Shown in pieces: positions 10,601 to 20,141 of a DNA stretch of 64,000 nucleotides. The stretch covers positions 62,001 to 126,000 of the forward strand of contig CAMDKD010000002.1 of the NCBI GenBank assembly GCA_945901125.1, written 5' to 3'. This DNA comes from Bordetella parapertussis. Its GTDB lineage: Bacteria; Pseudomonadota; Gammaproteobacteria; Burkholderiales; Burkholderiaceae_C. The first letter of the stretch is position 1. Every line of letters starts with the position of its first letter. The translations under genes were made by a program, and so were the position numbers. The notes beneath the pieces were generated by a model. That model did not search any database. It was not told the DNA's origin and saw only the letters and a list, made by a program, of their open reading frames with translations.

Positions 10601-13600
10601 CTGACATTCCTATAGTCGAAAATAAATGAGTGGCTAGAGGGCATCAGCCAGGGCAGTACTTGTAAGCTCAGATTGGCTTGAGAAAACGGTGTTCCATTTT
10701 TCAAATAAGTCAGTGTCAATGACGTAGTGCCAATCAAAGAATTGGCTGCTACTGACAATTGCAGATCAGCTAATTCAGTAGCAGCAAGCGTATAGGTACC
10801 ATTGGACCAAGTGCCTTTGTTAAGTGTTTGTCCAATGGTTAGGCCGCGAACCTCAATTTGCCATTCGGCGGTATTGGTATTGACCACAGGATCGCGTAAA
10901 TCCAGTCTGGTCTGTTGCCCTTGTCGCAACTGCAATTCCCGACTTAAGGGGCGCAGCGGAGTAATACCACCGACCTTCACCGGTATATCTAAACCCTTGG
11001 TCAAGGCATTGGTATTGAAGGCCGCGTCATTCATGTCGCCAGAGTTCAAGTGCACGTGCGCCAAGGTAGGCAGAGTCATTTGACTTGCAGTGAATACTGC
11101 ACTTCGTTGATTCCCGCTGCCGGCCGTGATGTTCAAACTGCCGCCAAAGCTTTGAAACTGTTCGGGCTTTAACAAAGCGCCCATGTCTTCTGTCAAACCC
11201 AAACTTAGTGAAATGGCCTGACCCGGTGTGATACTGGATGTAAGCGTAGGCCCTGTGAGTGACTTTAATTCGGTTGCTGTATCGTCAATCCGAGCGGTCT
11301 GTTGCCAAACCAATGAACTGTCTGATGCATTTCGCAGGCTGATGGTGTGATCTTGTTGAGAAGCAGGCGCCTTGCGACCGAAATACGATTCGATGCTGTA
11401 AAAACTGTAAGACCAATACCCTGCGGCATCTGAAAGCACAGAATCCTTCACACTGCCCCACTGAATAGTCAGCGCGGTATTCGGTGCAACCCAGCCGTCA
11501 AAGGTGATGCCTTTATACAACTCGTCTGCATTGAAACGCAGCAGCGTAGGCGCACTGACATCAGAACTGCTCAAAAGTTTTGTCACTGTACTGGTCGTAT
11601 TTTTTTCATCAAGCACGCCATTGAGCGTAAGCGAAGAATTAGCTGCTAATGACGGGCTGCTGCCAAGCGTTATTTCCCATACTTTACTTTGTTGATCTAT
11701 AGGGTTGACAGGCCTGACAACAAATCCTGATCCAAACACAGAGGATGAAAGTTGAGTGGCATCAAGTTCAACCGCTTGGTTGAACCTCAAACGAAGCACA
11801 TCTTTGGCATCCATGCTGTTTGGCACGCCTCGGTCAATCTGCCAGTTCAAATCAGTCAGTTTGACATTGAATGGGTTTTGTACTGTTTGCTCTAAGTTGA
11901 TGGTGTCTGATATTTGAATAAAGTCATTCAGCACTGCATGGCTTAATGCATCAGAGCGAAAGTAAATACTTTGTGAAGGAGAGGTGAAGTTGCCAGCGCC
12001 CGTCTTGTCAATTTGCAACAAACTGTAAACACCGTTGCCGGCTTCAAAAGGAGAACCAGTTCTAAGACTGGGTTGCAATTTAAACCAGCGACTCAGATCA
12101 GCGCCGGGTAAGTAGTTTGTCAATACGCCAGACTCTACCCGTATCACATCATTTTCTAGAATATCAAAGTCGACCATGTAGTCTTTGCCGGCATCCAGGT
12201 CGCTGCCACCCCAGACAAAAGCATCTGCACCGCCTCCGCCCATCAGCCAGTCGTTGCCGGTACCGCCTCGTAAAACATCATTGCCCTTACCGGTGATTTG
12301 TTTGTATACCCGCAAATCAATATTCCTGCTACCGAAACCGCTTGCTTCTTCCGCCACTGAAAATCCGTTGCCAAAGTTTGTGGTTCCTTGACTCAAGTCC
12401 CACAACACCTTGGCATACACACCACGCGAACCGTAGGCTTCGGTTGCCTTAGCAGAGCTTAAGTCGTCCCAGACGGGGTCGGTGATACTGCCGTTCGTGC
12501 CGTTGCGAACACCAGCGCCTGCGCCCCAATTGTCCACAGCTTTACCTTGCAGCAGCAACTGGTTATTTACAGAGAGATTGAGCGGTCCTAGCCAAGTATT
12601 GGCAGCGGCAAAAATATAGCCGGTCTGGCCATTGCCAGCGCCAACACCACCTTTACCTTGTGCTGCGTTTTCAAAAATGACTTTGCCGCCACCGCCCCCG
12701 CCATAACCACCATCACTGCCCCTACCCTCAAAACCATCACCAAAAAGAATGTCATTGCCAGCCATGCCTGACAGAAAGTCGTTACCCGCTCCTGCCAAGC
12801 CATTAGGAACCATACCGAGTGATGCTCCACCTGAACCGTCGCCAAATAAAATATCCGAAAAAAGAGTCCCTGACATGCTGTCGTTATCACCACCGCCATC
12901 CGGGTTGAAATTGGGTTTGTAATTTCCGTATCCAGAACCATCGCCCCAACCGATTTTCCCGGCTTGTATTTGAATGACAGCACTGTTAGTCAAGTCTGTA
13001 TAAAGAGGTCCATTGACCAATTTAAATGTTGTTGGATTGTCTAAATCGGCAACTTCTCTGCGCAACATTGTTGTGTCTGAGCTATCGAAATATCCAGACA
13101 TGTCTCTTTGTATTTGAGACAAGGATCTTGCTGTGTTGTAAATTCTGGCATCTGCAATCTCACCTTTGAAATAAGAATCGCCGCTCCAGTTGCCGCGGCC
13201 AATAAAATTTGAAGTTCGGAGTAGATTCAAATTTGGGGCAGAGAATGATCCGTTTGAACCAGTAGCTATTGTTGTACTGAATCCATTGGCGCTTACCAAT
13301 TCACCATTCACATACACGCTCGCAAAATTATTCTCAAGAGTAGCTGCTAAGTGAATCCAGCTGTTTGAAATTAAAAACTTGCTTGGAATATTGATAGGGT
13401 TAGCAACTTCTACGCTGCCGAGGTAAGCAGTGAATTTATCCAGTTCCAGCACTATATTGTCACTGGATGATCCATTGCCTAAATCAAAAATATGTGCTCT
13501 GAGGTTGTTGGTGTCTAGTGTGCTTGGCTTGACCCAGGCTTCGATAGTAATTCCTTGGCCAGTAGTGCTTATGTTGCCCAGATTCACATGGTCATCCACT

Positions 13601-16600
13601 CCATCAAATACCAATGACTTGCCTGGCGCAGGTATGCCGTTACCGCTGAGGGAGTAGTTGAAACTTGCTTGTCCATAGCCCATGGCTGTGATAGAGAGAG
13701 GTGTATAGGTCAGCAGACCCAATTGATCGGCTGGAATACTGGCTCCACTTGTAACTGATGCATTATTGAATTTAAGTGTGCCTGAAACGCTGTTAGGTAA
13801 TGACTTAATAATGATTTGAGTGACAGCTCCACCGTTGTTCGCCTGGGTTAAGCCGAAATCAGCCAGACTGAAAGTCTTGGTTGTTCCTTGTGGCATCTCA
13901 ATCACATGCAAGTCCGGTCCAAGCGGTGCGCTGACGGGGGCTAATACATTGACAGTGATTGGCTGATTGAAAATCAGACTGCCGTCGGTGCTGACAATGT
14001 TGATGCCGTAAGTTTGTTTTGAACTGTAGTTCAAACTGCTGCCGGTGAAATAAAGCGCATTTCCATAAATAGTGAAATTGTCTTGATCAGTACCACCGAG
14101 GCTTAAGGTATTCTCGCTGACACCATCATTGTCAGTCACAGTGATGTAACCTACCAGCATGCCACGGCTATTTGTTGGCATGCCTTGAAAAATTTGATTA
14201 TTGGACAGGCTCAGCGCTGTAGGCGCAAGATTGACAGCGGACACATCGACAGCAATTTCCTGTTGGCGACTTAAGCCACCATCGGTGGCTTTGACAGAAA
14301 TAATATAGCGAGGCTTGCTTTTGTAGTCCGGCGACGTAGACGAATTGTAATAAAGCTGATTTGAAATGATGGTGAACAAACTGGAGTCAGCAGCTTTTGA
14401 AGGGTCAAGAGAGTAAGTGATAGTGCTCTGAGCATCATCAACCACTTTAAGGTTGCCGATCAAAATTTGTGTTCCTGTAGTGGCTTTATCTTGCAGTCTT
14501 TGTAAGTTTGAAAGATAAATACTGGCAGGCGCTTCATTCACATCATTGACATTGATTCTAAAGTTTTGACTGTAGACCAAAGCCCCGTCTGTGCTTTTGA
14601 TGGTGATATCGAATCCGGTTCTGCCAGACTCATAATCGACAGGCATGCCTGTGTAAATCAGTTTTTTAGTGTAGCCAGTCCCAGTCGTATTTTTGATTTT
14701 GTCTACTCTGAAATACTGGGCATCAGCACCCTCTACGCTGTATGTATTTGTATCTTCAAAAGATGCATCATCTGTCACATTGAGTATGGCAATTGTCAGT
14801 CCTGCAAAGGCAGACGTGTTTTCATTGAATGTATTGCCGCTGAGGGTGATACTTCTAGGCGCTTCATTGACATTTGAAATATTCAGAGTCAGAGTGCTGG
14901 TGGTGTAGGTCAAGCTCCCGTCTGTGCTTTTTAAAGTAAATGTGTAACTGGATTTTGTTTCAAAATCAGGGCTGTTTCCGATGAAATACAGCTTGTTATT
15001 CAATATGGTGAAGTTCGTGGTGTCGCTGACTGACAAGGCATTGGTGCCCAGCCCATCGTCGGTGATATTGAGTGTGGCCAGTTCAATGCCGCTGCCTATG
15101 ACGGTATTTTCCGGCAAGGGGTTGACAGTCCAGTTGGACGTGATTCCTGTCGGTGCTTTGTTGATTTGCACAGTCACAGCTTGGCTGTGAGTCAGGGCGG
15201 TATTGGCGCTGTCTGTGGCTTTGATGATCAGGTTGTAGCTGGCTTTGCTTGAAGCGTTTGGCGTGCTTCCTTTGTATACCAATGAAGTGCCGATGATGGC
15301 AAACGAAGCAGCATCACCTCCTGACACGAGGCTCAAAGTGTTTGTCCCTAGTCCATCATCTTGTACTTGAATCGTGCCTACGGTCAGACCTGAGCCAACA
15401 GCAGCCCCGTTAGGCAACACATTGGAAGACAGGGAAATACCTGTGGGCGCTTCGTTGACATTTGATATGTTGAAAGTCAGATTCCCGGTGGTGTAAGTCA
15501 AGTCCCCGTCAGTGCTTGTGATTGTGAATGTGTAATTCTGTTTGGTTTCATAGTCCGGACTTGCACCGATGAACAACAGTTTGTTATTTACTATGATGAA
15601 GTTTGTGGTGTCGCTGACGGATAAGGTATTGGTGCCAAGTCCATCGTCAGTGACAGTAAGGGTGGCCAGTTCAATGCCACTTCCTATGACGGAGTTTTCC
15701 GCCAGGGTGTTGATTGTCCAAGTAGGCGTGATGGCTGTCGGCGCCTTGTTGAATTGCACAATCACATTTTGACTGTAAGTCAGATTGGGGGTGGTGCTGG
15801 TGTCTGTGACTTTGATGTTCAAGGTGTAACTTGATTTGCTTGCGCCACCCGGATTGTTGGCACCTGTGTACTTCAATGAACTGCCGTTGATAGTAAATAA
15901 ACCGGCATCAACGCCACCTAGCAGACTAAAAGTGTAGGTGCCAACTCCATCATCATTCACTCCAAGCGTGCCTACGGTCAGTCCCCCGTCAACATTAATA
16001 TCTTGCGGCAATAAATTGGAAGTCAGGGTGATTCCCTTGGGGGGTTCATTGACATTTGAAATATTGAATGTCAGGTCGTCGGTGGTGTAGATCAAGCTCC
16101 CGTCTGTGCTCTTTAAAGTAAATGTGTAACTGGATTTGGTTTCAAAATCAGGGCTGTTTCCGATGAAATACAGCTTGTTATTCAATATGGTGAAGTTCGT
16201 GGTGTCGCTGACTGACAAGGTATTGGTGCCCAGCCCATCGTCGGTGATATTGAGTGTGGCCAGTTCAATGCCGCTGCCTATGACGGTATTTTCCGGTAGG
16301 GGGTTGACAGTCCAGTTGGGCGTGATTCCTGTCGGTGCTTTGTTGACTTTCACTGTCACTGCTTGGCTGTAAGTCAGGGCGGTGTTGGCGCTGTCTGTGG
16401 CTTTGATGGTCAGGTTGTAAGTATCTTTGCTTGATGCGTTTGGTGTACCACCTACGTACTTCAATGAATTTCCGTTGATAGTAAACAGACTGGCATCGCC
16501 TCCTGACACGAGGCTCAAAGTGTTTGTCCCGAGTCCATCATCTTGCACTTGAATCCTGCCCACTGAAAGACCTGTACCAACAGTCGCACCGTTAGGCAAT

Positions 16601-19209
16601 AGATTGGAAGACAGGGAAATACCTGTGGGCGCTTCGTTGACATTGACGACATTGATGTAGAAAGTTCTGCTCAGGCTCAGGTTGCCGTCTGTGCTTTTAA
16701 CGTCAATGCTGTAAGAGGACTTTGTTTCGTAGTCAGGACTTGTTGTGCCTGTGAAATAAAGATTGTTACCAGTGATGCTGAACTTGTCCGCATCACTGCC
16801 CGAAAGCGACAAGGTATTGACCCCTAGCCCGTCGTCAACAACAGTCAATGTGCCTATCAACACGCCGCCAGCGGGAACGCTGACGTTTTCGGTGATGGAG
16901 TTATTTGAAAGCGTGATGTTTGTCGGCGCTTTGTTGATCTTTAAAGTGAAAGATTGGCTAAAAACTAAGCCAGCGTCTGCGCTGTTTAAGCTAAAATTAA
17001 AAGCAGATGTCGTGGCAATGTCTTGCGCCGATCCTTTAAAAAAAAGATGGTTGTTTCTGATTGAAAAAAAACTTTGATCAAGACCCGCGATGCTCAAGGT
17101 ATTGCTACCCAAACTATCGTCTGTCAGATTAATGGCACCAAGGTCAATGGGGAAAACAGTTGCTCCATCATTGACGATCAAACTGCCGCCAATGCTGATG
17201 GCTGTCGGCGTCTTGTTCACTTGCAAACTGATGTTCTGGTTGTAAACCAGACTGCCGTCGGTGCTGGTGACTTTGAAGGTATAGATGGATTTGCTTAAAT
17301 TCCCCGGTTGGTAGCTATTGCGTACCAGTTGTTTGCCATTCAAGCTAAAAAAAGCGCTGTCCACACCTGAGAGGCTTAATACGTTATTGCCTACGCCGTC
17401 ACTGTCTGTCACGGTGAATTCGCCGATCACCGAATCAGCGCTGATATTTTCAGGCAGTATGGTGTTGGCCAAGTTGATGGCGGTAGGCGCGCGATTCACT
17501 TTCACCGTGAAAGCCTGGCTGTAAGAGCCGTCGCTAGAAGTCAGTGTGATGCCGTAATAGCGTTTATTTTCATAGTCAGCGTTGGCACCGATAAAAACAA
17601 TTTGCTGCTCGTCGATTTTGAAATTTGTGACATCATCCACTGACCAAGTGGGTAAAACTGAATCCAAATTGGCATTGATTTTTTGCAAGCTACCCACGCT
17701 GATTCCCGACTCGCCAGCCGGGGTCTTTTCAGGAATCCAATCGTTTGTAAGTCTGTAAAGATTACTTTCAGACGGAATAATGCTGTCTAAAGGGTCTAGC
17801 TGGCTTTTAATGTCAGCTCTTGAAATGATTCTTCCTTTTGCATGAACATTCGCCAACATTTGTTTCAATACTGAAGCAGTAAATTTCCCGTCATTGCCAT
17901 TCAGCACGTCCTGGTAAAGCGTGCTCAGCAGCATTTGACCTTCAAGGCTTTCGGCCATCTCCATGCTTGAGATAATCGCCAGCGCTTTGGCGTATTTCAA
18001 TGCGACAAGGTCGGCGTTTTCTGTCGGTAAAACATGGCCGTTTTCATCGATCAATTTGAACGGCTGAAGTGCGGAGATGACTGCGTTGTCATGGATTCCG
18101 AAAGCCTTAGCTACTACCCGGCTGTATTTGTTGAAGTTTGGCTCTGACAGACCAGAGAGATTGGTTGTCACCGAGTTATTTTTGTCTTGCAACATCAATT
18201 GCGCGGCCAACTCCGTCAGCGGTGTGACAGAAAGCGCATGCGTACTTTGCGTGCCGATTTTGATGACGGCCCGTAAATTCATACCCAAATCTTTAGGCAC
18301 ACCACTGGCTTCATCTACGTAGTCAGGGTCATTGTCTGTGTCTACTACCACTTGTATCAATACAAAGGTACCAGTCACATTTGTCAGACTCACAGAAAAA
18401 TATCCGGATGCATCCACCGGCACCTGAGAGGCCAGCATCTGTCCCCGGTTATCAAAGACATTGACAGTCAGTCCATGCCCGGCTTTGAGCGGCCCGGCCA
18501 TCACCAGGCCTTGCAAAGAAGTTTTTGTATCGGTTGACAGCTGCTTGTTATCAAGCTGATTGTTGTTTGACGGGTCAGACCCGCCGCCGCCGCCCCCGCC
18601 GCCGGCAGCAGCTGCAACAAGCAAGCTAACCCCCAGCCCTGGCAAGGAAGAGCTTGAAGCAGTGCTGTTGTTGTCAAAAGATTTTGCCAAGGCCCGGGGT
18701 TGCGCCGGGCTTGTGTTGACCGCGCTTGAAACTGCGGTCGGGCTATAGATAGGCGACGATAAGCTATGGGGAGAAATCTCTGCTTGCGGTACCACCGGAT
18801 TGGTGCTGGCATCAGTATGCGGTTCTGAATCCGCCGGACTCATCTCTGGCAATCTGATTTCAGCTACTTTGATAAATGACGGGTCTTTCAGGCTCAGGCT
18901 GCCAGCGCGTGAAAAATCAGCATTTGACTTCTGCTCATCCTCGGGGGCCAAGGTTATCGTCTCTGTGACGATCTGCCATTTGCTTGTCAGCAATTCGGCG
19001 TTCTTTTTAACCTTGCTTGCCGCTGCCAGTCGACCGTTTTTTTTTATATGCGGTAAAGCGCTTGTTAAAAGGGTAATTTTCCCCAGTGCATGTGATTGTT
19101 CTGCCAGTTGCAGTAAATCTTTGGTGCGCCACTGCAGTTCACTGATCGCGTGGTTTTTGACACAAATCAAGGTGTCGGGGTGTCGGGAAGACGGTTTGAA
19201 ATAAGCCAT
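7618..19209 (-). CDS. Giant secreted protein: cadherin-like repeats, LamG, RTX repeats, S8 protease and P domains
   Basis: A single open frame of 3863 residues. Residues 1-185 are soluble, followed by a hydrophobic Ala/Gly-rich segment near 190-215 typical of large type I secreted proteins. Residues about 230-480 form a carboxypeptidase-regulatory-like and helical region. Cadherin-like repeats of about 98 residues run from about 540 to 1760, with NVNEAPTGI and DDGLGTNTLS motifs. A LamG-like domain (LVFDGVDDHVNLG, ITIEAWVKPS) spans about 1860-2040. Calcium repeats (GNDFLSGMAGNDILFGDG) occur near 2120-2340, 3495-3535 and 3720-3780. A divergent S8 domain has D2894, H2921, an SSGNDG oxyanion Asn and S3049 (GTSFAAP). 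Two P domains follow at about 3160-3260 and 3290-3395. It is probably a surface or released adhesin with protease activity. No type I secretion genes lie nearby. Confidence 0.85.
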   Translation of the reverse strand: MAYFKPSSRHPDTLICVKNHAISELQWRTKDLLQLAEQSHALGKITLLTSALPHIKKNGRLAAASKVKKNAELLTSKWQIVTETITLAPEDEQKSNADFSRAGSLSLKDPSFIKVAEIRLPEMSPADSEPHTDASTNPVVPQAEISPHSLSSPIYSPTAVSSAVNTSPAQPRALAKSFDNNSTASSSSLPGLGVSLLVAAAAGGGGGGGGSDPSNNNQLDNKQLSTDTKTSLQGLVMAGPLKAGHGLTVNVFDNRGQMLASQVPVDASGYFSVSLTNVTGTFVLIQVVVDTDNDPDYVDEASGVPKDLGMNLRAVIKIGTQSTHALSVTPLTELAAQLMLQDKNNSVTTNLSGLSEPNFNKYSRVVAKAFGIHDNAVISALQPFKLIDENGHVLPTENADLVALKYAKALAIISSMEMAESLEGQMLLSTLYQDVLNGNDGKFTASVLKQMLANVHAKGRIISRADIKSQLDPLDSIIPSESNLYRLTNDWIPEKTPAGESGISVGSLQKINANLDSVLPTWSVDDVTNFKIDEQQIVFIGANADYENKRYYGITLTSSDGSYSQAFTVKVNRAPTAINLANTILPENISADSVIGEFTVTDSDGVGNNVLSLSGVDSAFFSLNGKQLVRNSYQPGNLSKSIYTFKVTSTDGSLVYNQNISLQVNKTPTAISIGGSLIVNDGATVFPIDLGAINLTDDSLGSNTLSIAGLDQSFFSIRNNHLFFKGSAQDIATTSAFNFSLNSADAGLVFSQSFTLKINKAPTNITLSNNSITENVSVPAGGVLIGTLTVVDDGLGVNTLSLSGSDADKFSITGNNLYFTGTTSPDYETKSSYSIDVKSTDGNLSLSRTFYINVVNVNEAPTGISLSSNLLPNGATVGTGLSVGRIQVQDDGLGTNTLSLVSGGDASLFTINGNSLKYVGGTPNASSKDTYNLTIKATDSANTALTYSQAVTVKVNKAPTGITPNWTVNPLPENTVIGSGIELATLNITDDGLGTNTLSVSDTTNFTILNNKLYFIGNSPDFETKSSYTFTLKSTDGSLIYTTDDLTFNISNVNEPPKGITLTSNLLPQDINVDGGLTVGTLGVNDDGVGTYTFSLLGGVDAGLFTINGSSLKYTGANNPGGASKSSYTLNIKVTDTSTTPNLTYSQNVIVQFNKAPTAITPTWTINTLAENSVIGSGIELATLTVTDDGLGTNTLSVSDTTNFIIVNNKLLFIGASPDYETKQNYTFTITSTDGDLTYTTGNLTFNISNVNEAPTGISLSSNVLPNGAAVGSGLTVGTIQVQDDGLGTNTLSLVSGGDAASFAIIGTSLVYKGSTPNASSKASYNLIIKATDSANTALTHSQAVTVQINKAPTGITSNWTVNPLPENTVIGSGIELATLNITDDGLGTNALSVSDTTNFTILNNKLYFIGNSPDFETKSSYTFTLKSTDGSLTYTTSTLTLNISNVNEAPRSITLSGNTFNENTSAFAGLTIAILNVTDDASFEDTNTYSVEGADAQYFRVDKIKNTTGTGYTKKLIYTGMPVDYESGRTGFDITIKSTDGALVYSQNFRINVNDVNEAPASIYLSNLQRLQDKATTGTQILIGNLKVVDDAQSTITYSLDPSKAADSSLFTIISNQLYYNSSTSPDYKSKPRYIISVKATDGGLSRQQEIAVDVSAVNLAPTALSLSNNQIFQGMPTNSRGMLVGYITVTDNDGVSENTLSLGGTDQDNFTIYGNALYFTGSSLNYSSKQTYGINIVSTDGSLIFNQPITVNVLAPVSAPLGPDLHVIEMPQGTTKTFSLADFGLTQANNGGAVTQIIIKSLPNSVSGTLKFNNASVTSGASIPADQLGLLTYTPLSITAMGYGQASFNYSLSGNGIPAPGKSLVFDGVDDHVNLGNISTTGQGITIEAWVKPSTLDTNNLRAHIFDLGNGSSSDNIVLELDKFTAYLGSVEVANPINIPSKFLISNSWIHLAATLENNFASVYVNGELVSANGFSTTIATGSNGSFSAPNLNLLRTSNFIGRGNWSGDSYFKGEIADARIYNTARSLSQIQRDMSGYFDSSDTTMLRREVADLDNPTTFKLVNGPLYTDLTNSAVIQIQAGKIGWGDGSGYGNYKPNFNPDGGGDNDSMSGTLFSDILFGDGSGGASLGMVPNGLAGAGNDFLSGMAGNDILFGDGFEGRGSDGGYGGGGGGKVIFENAAQGKGGVGAGNGQTGYIFAAANTWLGPLNLSVNNQLLLQGKAVDNWGAGAGVRNGTNGSITDPVWDDLSSAKATEAYGSRGVYAKVLWDLSQGTTNFGNGFSVAEEASGFGSRNIDLRVYKQITGKGNDVLRGGTGNDWLMGGGGADAFVWGGSDLDAGKDYMVDFDILENDVIRVESGVLTNYLPGADLSRWFKLQPSLRTGSPFEAGNGVYSLLQIDKTGAGNFTSPSQSIYFRSDALSHAVLNDFIQISDTINLEQTVQNPFNVKLTDLNWQIDRGVPNSMDAKDVLRLRFNQAVELDATQLSSSVFGSGFVVRPVNPIDQQSKVWEITLGSSPSLAANSSLTLNGVLDEKNTTSTVTKLLSSSDVSAPTLLRFNADELYKGITFDGWVAPNTALTIQWGSVKDSVLSDAAGYWSYSFYSIESYFGRKAPASQQDHTISLRNASDSSLVWQQTARIDDTATELKSLTGPTLTSSITPGQAISLSLGLTEDMGALLKPEQFQSFGGSLNITAGSGNQRSAVFTASQMTLPTLAHVHLNSGDMNDAAFNTNALTKGLDIPVKVGGITPLRPLSRELQLRQGQQTRLDLRDPVVNTNTAEWQIEVRGLTIGQTLNKGTWSNGTYTLAATELADLQLSVAANSLIGTTSLTLTYLKNGTPFSQANLSLQVLPWLMPSSHSFIFDYRNVSQVWETWNTGLTGLSGRGVEVEAEDIYFRPELNDFAKGRVLKGSTIGINQTHGYETALKFSGGWNSETTGVSYETSIGWGSYPDVDVQNISKGSGRPYVLNFHPLMAIDSLQLGRNGLGKIVVYSSGNDGNKSNVSVTEQHNFPGYLTIASISRDTGEVTDFSTIGESLSAVATGDGGTSFAAPFVSGTIALMLQANPGLGFRDVQDIVAYSSSYLATTTPFAGFNLNAARTLNGAGLHFSHLAGFGLINAYNATRLATDWLKAGYDPATAANWTQKLSEDTATPSSYYIRSLSTSAGTDVSAFLTFNKTIALGEVVLSVNINDPNYSSLDITLIAPDRSSYNFSRPTTANGVFTSSINVLGNNNLSKIFTQGTWQLDFSHAGPTTPGATVTDIQLSFKDTNQNLIGTIKDASFKIYPVSGQANVETQTSLIVTEDMDVQAVVIEGFFDDNRFDLLKLDLTSPSGTVSQILTGDTWMGGTTDSHLVRHMEFQMPTHRFWGESSKGTWTLSFSHAAPSGPNLTVPLNATVKDIKLLFLGDEKSADQRYVYTDEMRTTYTDVADAATKKQMLWLDDRDNGNDSFMGSALGTDVKLDLGPHGWFSLDRFQVRMTPGTRIENAFGGDGNDVLQGLHDGKSMLNGNAGNDVLMAYGNGSQLDGGIADDWLWMGGNSVGTGGQGGDNFIFFKGQTALPDLAGINARITDFDPSLDHIFSYETSGVFTQAQFDLSGQLSGWAQVNDTSFIQTLTQQQNMSAKPDLLAVSMIGSSLTLSFDQPLVSTGNLSCQLDGLALQSSSLSGKSLTLNYTNTGSGVHQLDFANAPVYSMLGMQLGFTKLYLGTVNGEQIDASAASASVALFGNGGADTLLGGSSSDLLVAPTATSATLRGGSGADVFRIKNAGMNGNITIDDFNITQGDHLDLDELLSGFAADSFIEDCVQLTKSSNDALLKFDLSGDGVFNTSNALSIQLSGIYTRQTVAEVTLRSLMYGLQADTVI
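14911..16346 (-). repeat. Near-identical internal repeat copies in the giant gene
   Basis: The 254 bp at 14911-15164 and at 16093-16346 differ at only about six positions by eye and lie exactly 1182 bp apart, which is 394 codons or four repeat units. A third, more diverged copy lies between them, near 15500-15760. At protein level the tract from about residue 850 to 1455 alternates two repeat types: type A with a NVNEAPTGISLSSNLLP opening and SGGDA motif, and type B with KAPTGIT, PLPENTVIGSGIELATL and NFTILNNKLYFIGNSPDFETK. The order is A-B-A-B-A-B, so units appear to have been duplicated as pairs. Confidence 0.8.
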
Positions 19210-19269
19210 AGCACTGAGTACATGATTGAAATTAAGTGTAATTAAAAAAAATCAAAACAGACAAAAATA

Positions 19270-19297
19270 ATTATAAATACAGGTTAATAGGTGGTAA
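19270..19297 (-). promoter_or_regulatory. Candidate sigma-70 promoter for the giant gene
   Basis: On the minus strand a perfect TATAAT (plus 19270-19275) lies 16 bp downstream of TTACCA (plus 19292-19297, four of six matches to the -35 consensus). The predicted start would be near 19263, giving a leader of about 54 nt before the ATG at 19209. The promoter overlaps the 3' end of cho. The leader is A/T-rich and shows no strong ribosome site, so translation may be weak or controlled. Confidence 0.4.
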
Positions 19298-20090
19298 TTT
19301 TGCAAAAATTATTAAATATCGGTTTGACAAGTATCCGGTAGGTATCTGCATCAAAACCCCCGGTTGATTTGCTCAAGGGCAGGTAAGACCGGTTGTCAGA
19401 GCACCAGGTTCCCAAGTAGCTCCAATTTTCAATCCGGTGCTTTTGCGTCCAATCCCCTCGTTGCTCCACCAGATCTACAGCGCCCTCAAAAGGCCAGGTA
19501 TGAATTTGCAGTTCTTGCAATACATCTTGCAGCCTTTGGTCATGCGCCTGGCGGAGTTCATCGCCGGTACACGCGCCGGCGCATTGCCCGGTTTGGCGGC
19601 CGAAGCAGCCGCGTGCGCTGGTTTTTTCCAGCCCTAGCAGTTGCAGACACAAGCGGTGTTGCCGCGCCAGTGCGTGCAGTTTTTCTTTGGCGGCATGGGC
19701 AGACGTGAACAAACCGTACAAGCCGGGTGTGATGCCGTGCTGTACCTGTTTGCCGTCAACAATGGCGGGCTTTAATCCATGAGCATCAGCGCTGAGTTGC
19801 AGACTGCAAAGTGTTTTCAAGCGGCGCAAACGCTGGTTGAACAGCGGGCTGTGTGTTTTGATCAGCTTGGACTCGAGCAGCAAAGCGCCTATTTCACCGG
19901 CGGTTTCCAAAGCTTCAATCCGGCGTGTCAGCGACAGCATGCGCGCTTCGTCCGCTTGGCGCAGGTGCGACAGCACGCGAGCGCGTATGTCTATGCTTTT
20001 GCCTATGTAAAGAGGCAGGCCGCCGTCGCCATGAAAAATATACACACCCGGCGCGTGCGGCAAGCCGCTGACGCATTCTGATAAAGACAT
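19284..20090 (-). CDS. cho: Cho-like GIY-YIG excinuclease (UvrC homologue)
   Basis: A 268-residue protein from the ATG at 20090 (the frame is open to 20114). The N-terminal GIY-YIG nuclease domain shows GVYIFHGDGGLPLYIGKSIDIRARVLSH near residues 15-45, with the GVY and YIG motifs and the catalytic Arg, then EIGALLLESKLIKTHSPLFNQRLR. The later part has a Cys pattern CFGRQTGQCAGAC as in UvrC. It lacks the UvrB-binding and C-terminal endonuclease domains of full UvrC, as expected for Cho, which makes the 3' incision in nucleotide excision repair. E. coli Cho is about 295 residues, so this one is slightly short. It is divergent from hisC. Confidence 0.8.
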   Translation of the reverse strand: MSLSECVSGLPHAPGVYIFHGDGGLPLYIGKSIDIRARVLSHLRQADEARMLSLTRRIEALETAGEIGALLLESKLIKTHSPLFNQRLRRLKTLCSLQLSADAHGLKPAIVDGKQVQHGITPGLYGLFTSAHAAKEKLHALARQHRLCLQLLGLEKTSARGCFGRQTGQCAGACTGDELRQAHDQRLQDVLQELQIHTWPFEGAVDLVEQRGDWTQKHRIENWSYLGTWCSDNRSYLPLSKSTGGFDADTYRILVKPIFNNFCKITTY

Positions 20091-20141
20091 ACCTAAGGTT
20101 ATATCGCCAGTCAATAGGCCTGTCTATAATTTGAGCATCGC

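Noticed and set aside
14981..16372. Repeated plus-strand ORFs of 60-80 codons that look like a gene family
   Set aside because: They are shadows of the cadherin-like repeats of the giant minus-strand gene; their similarity follows from the DNA repeats.
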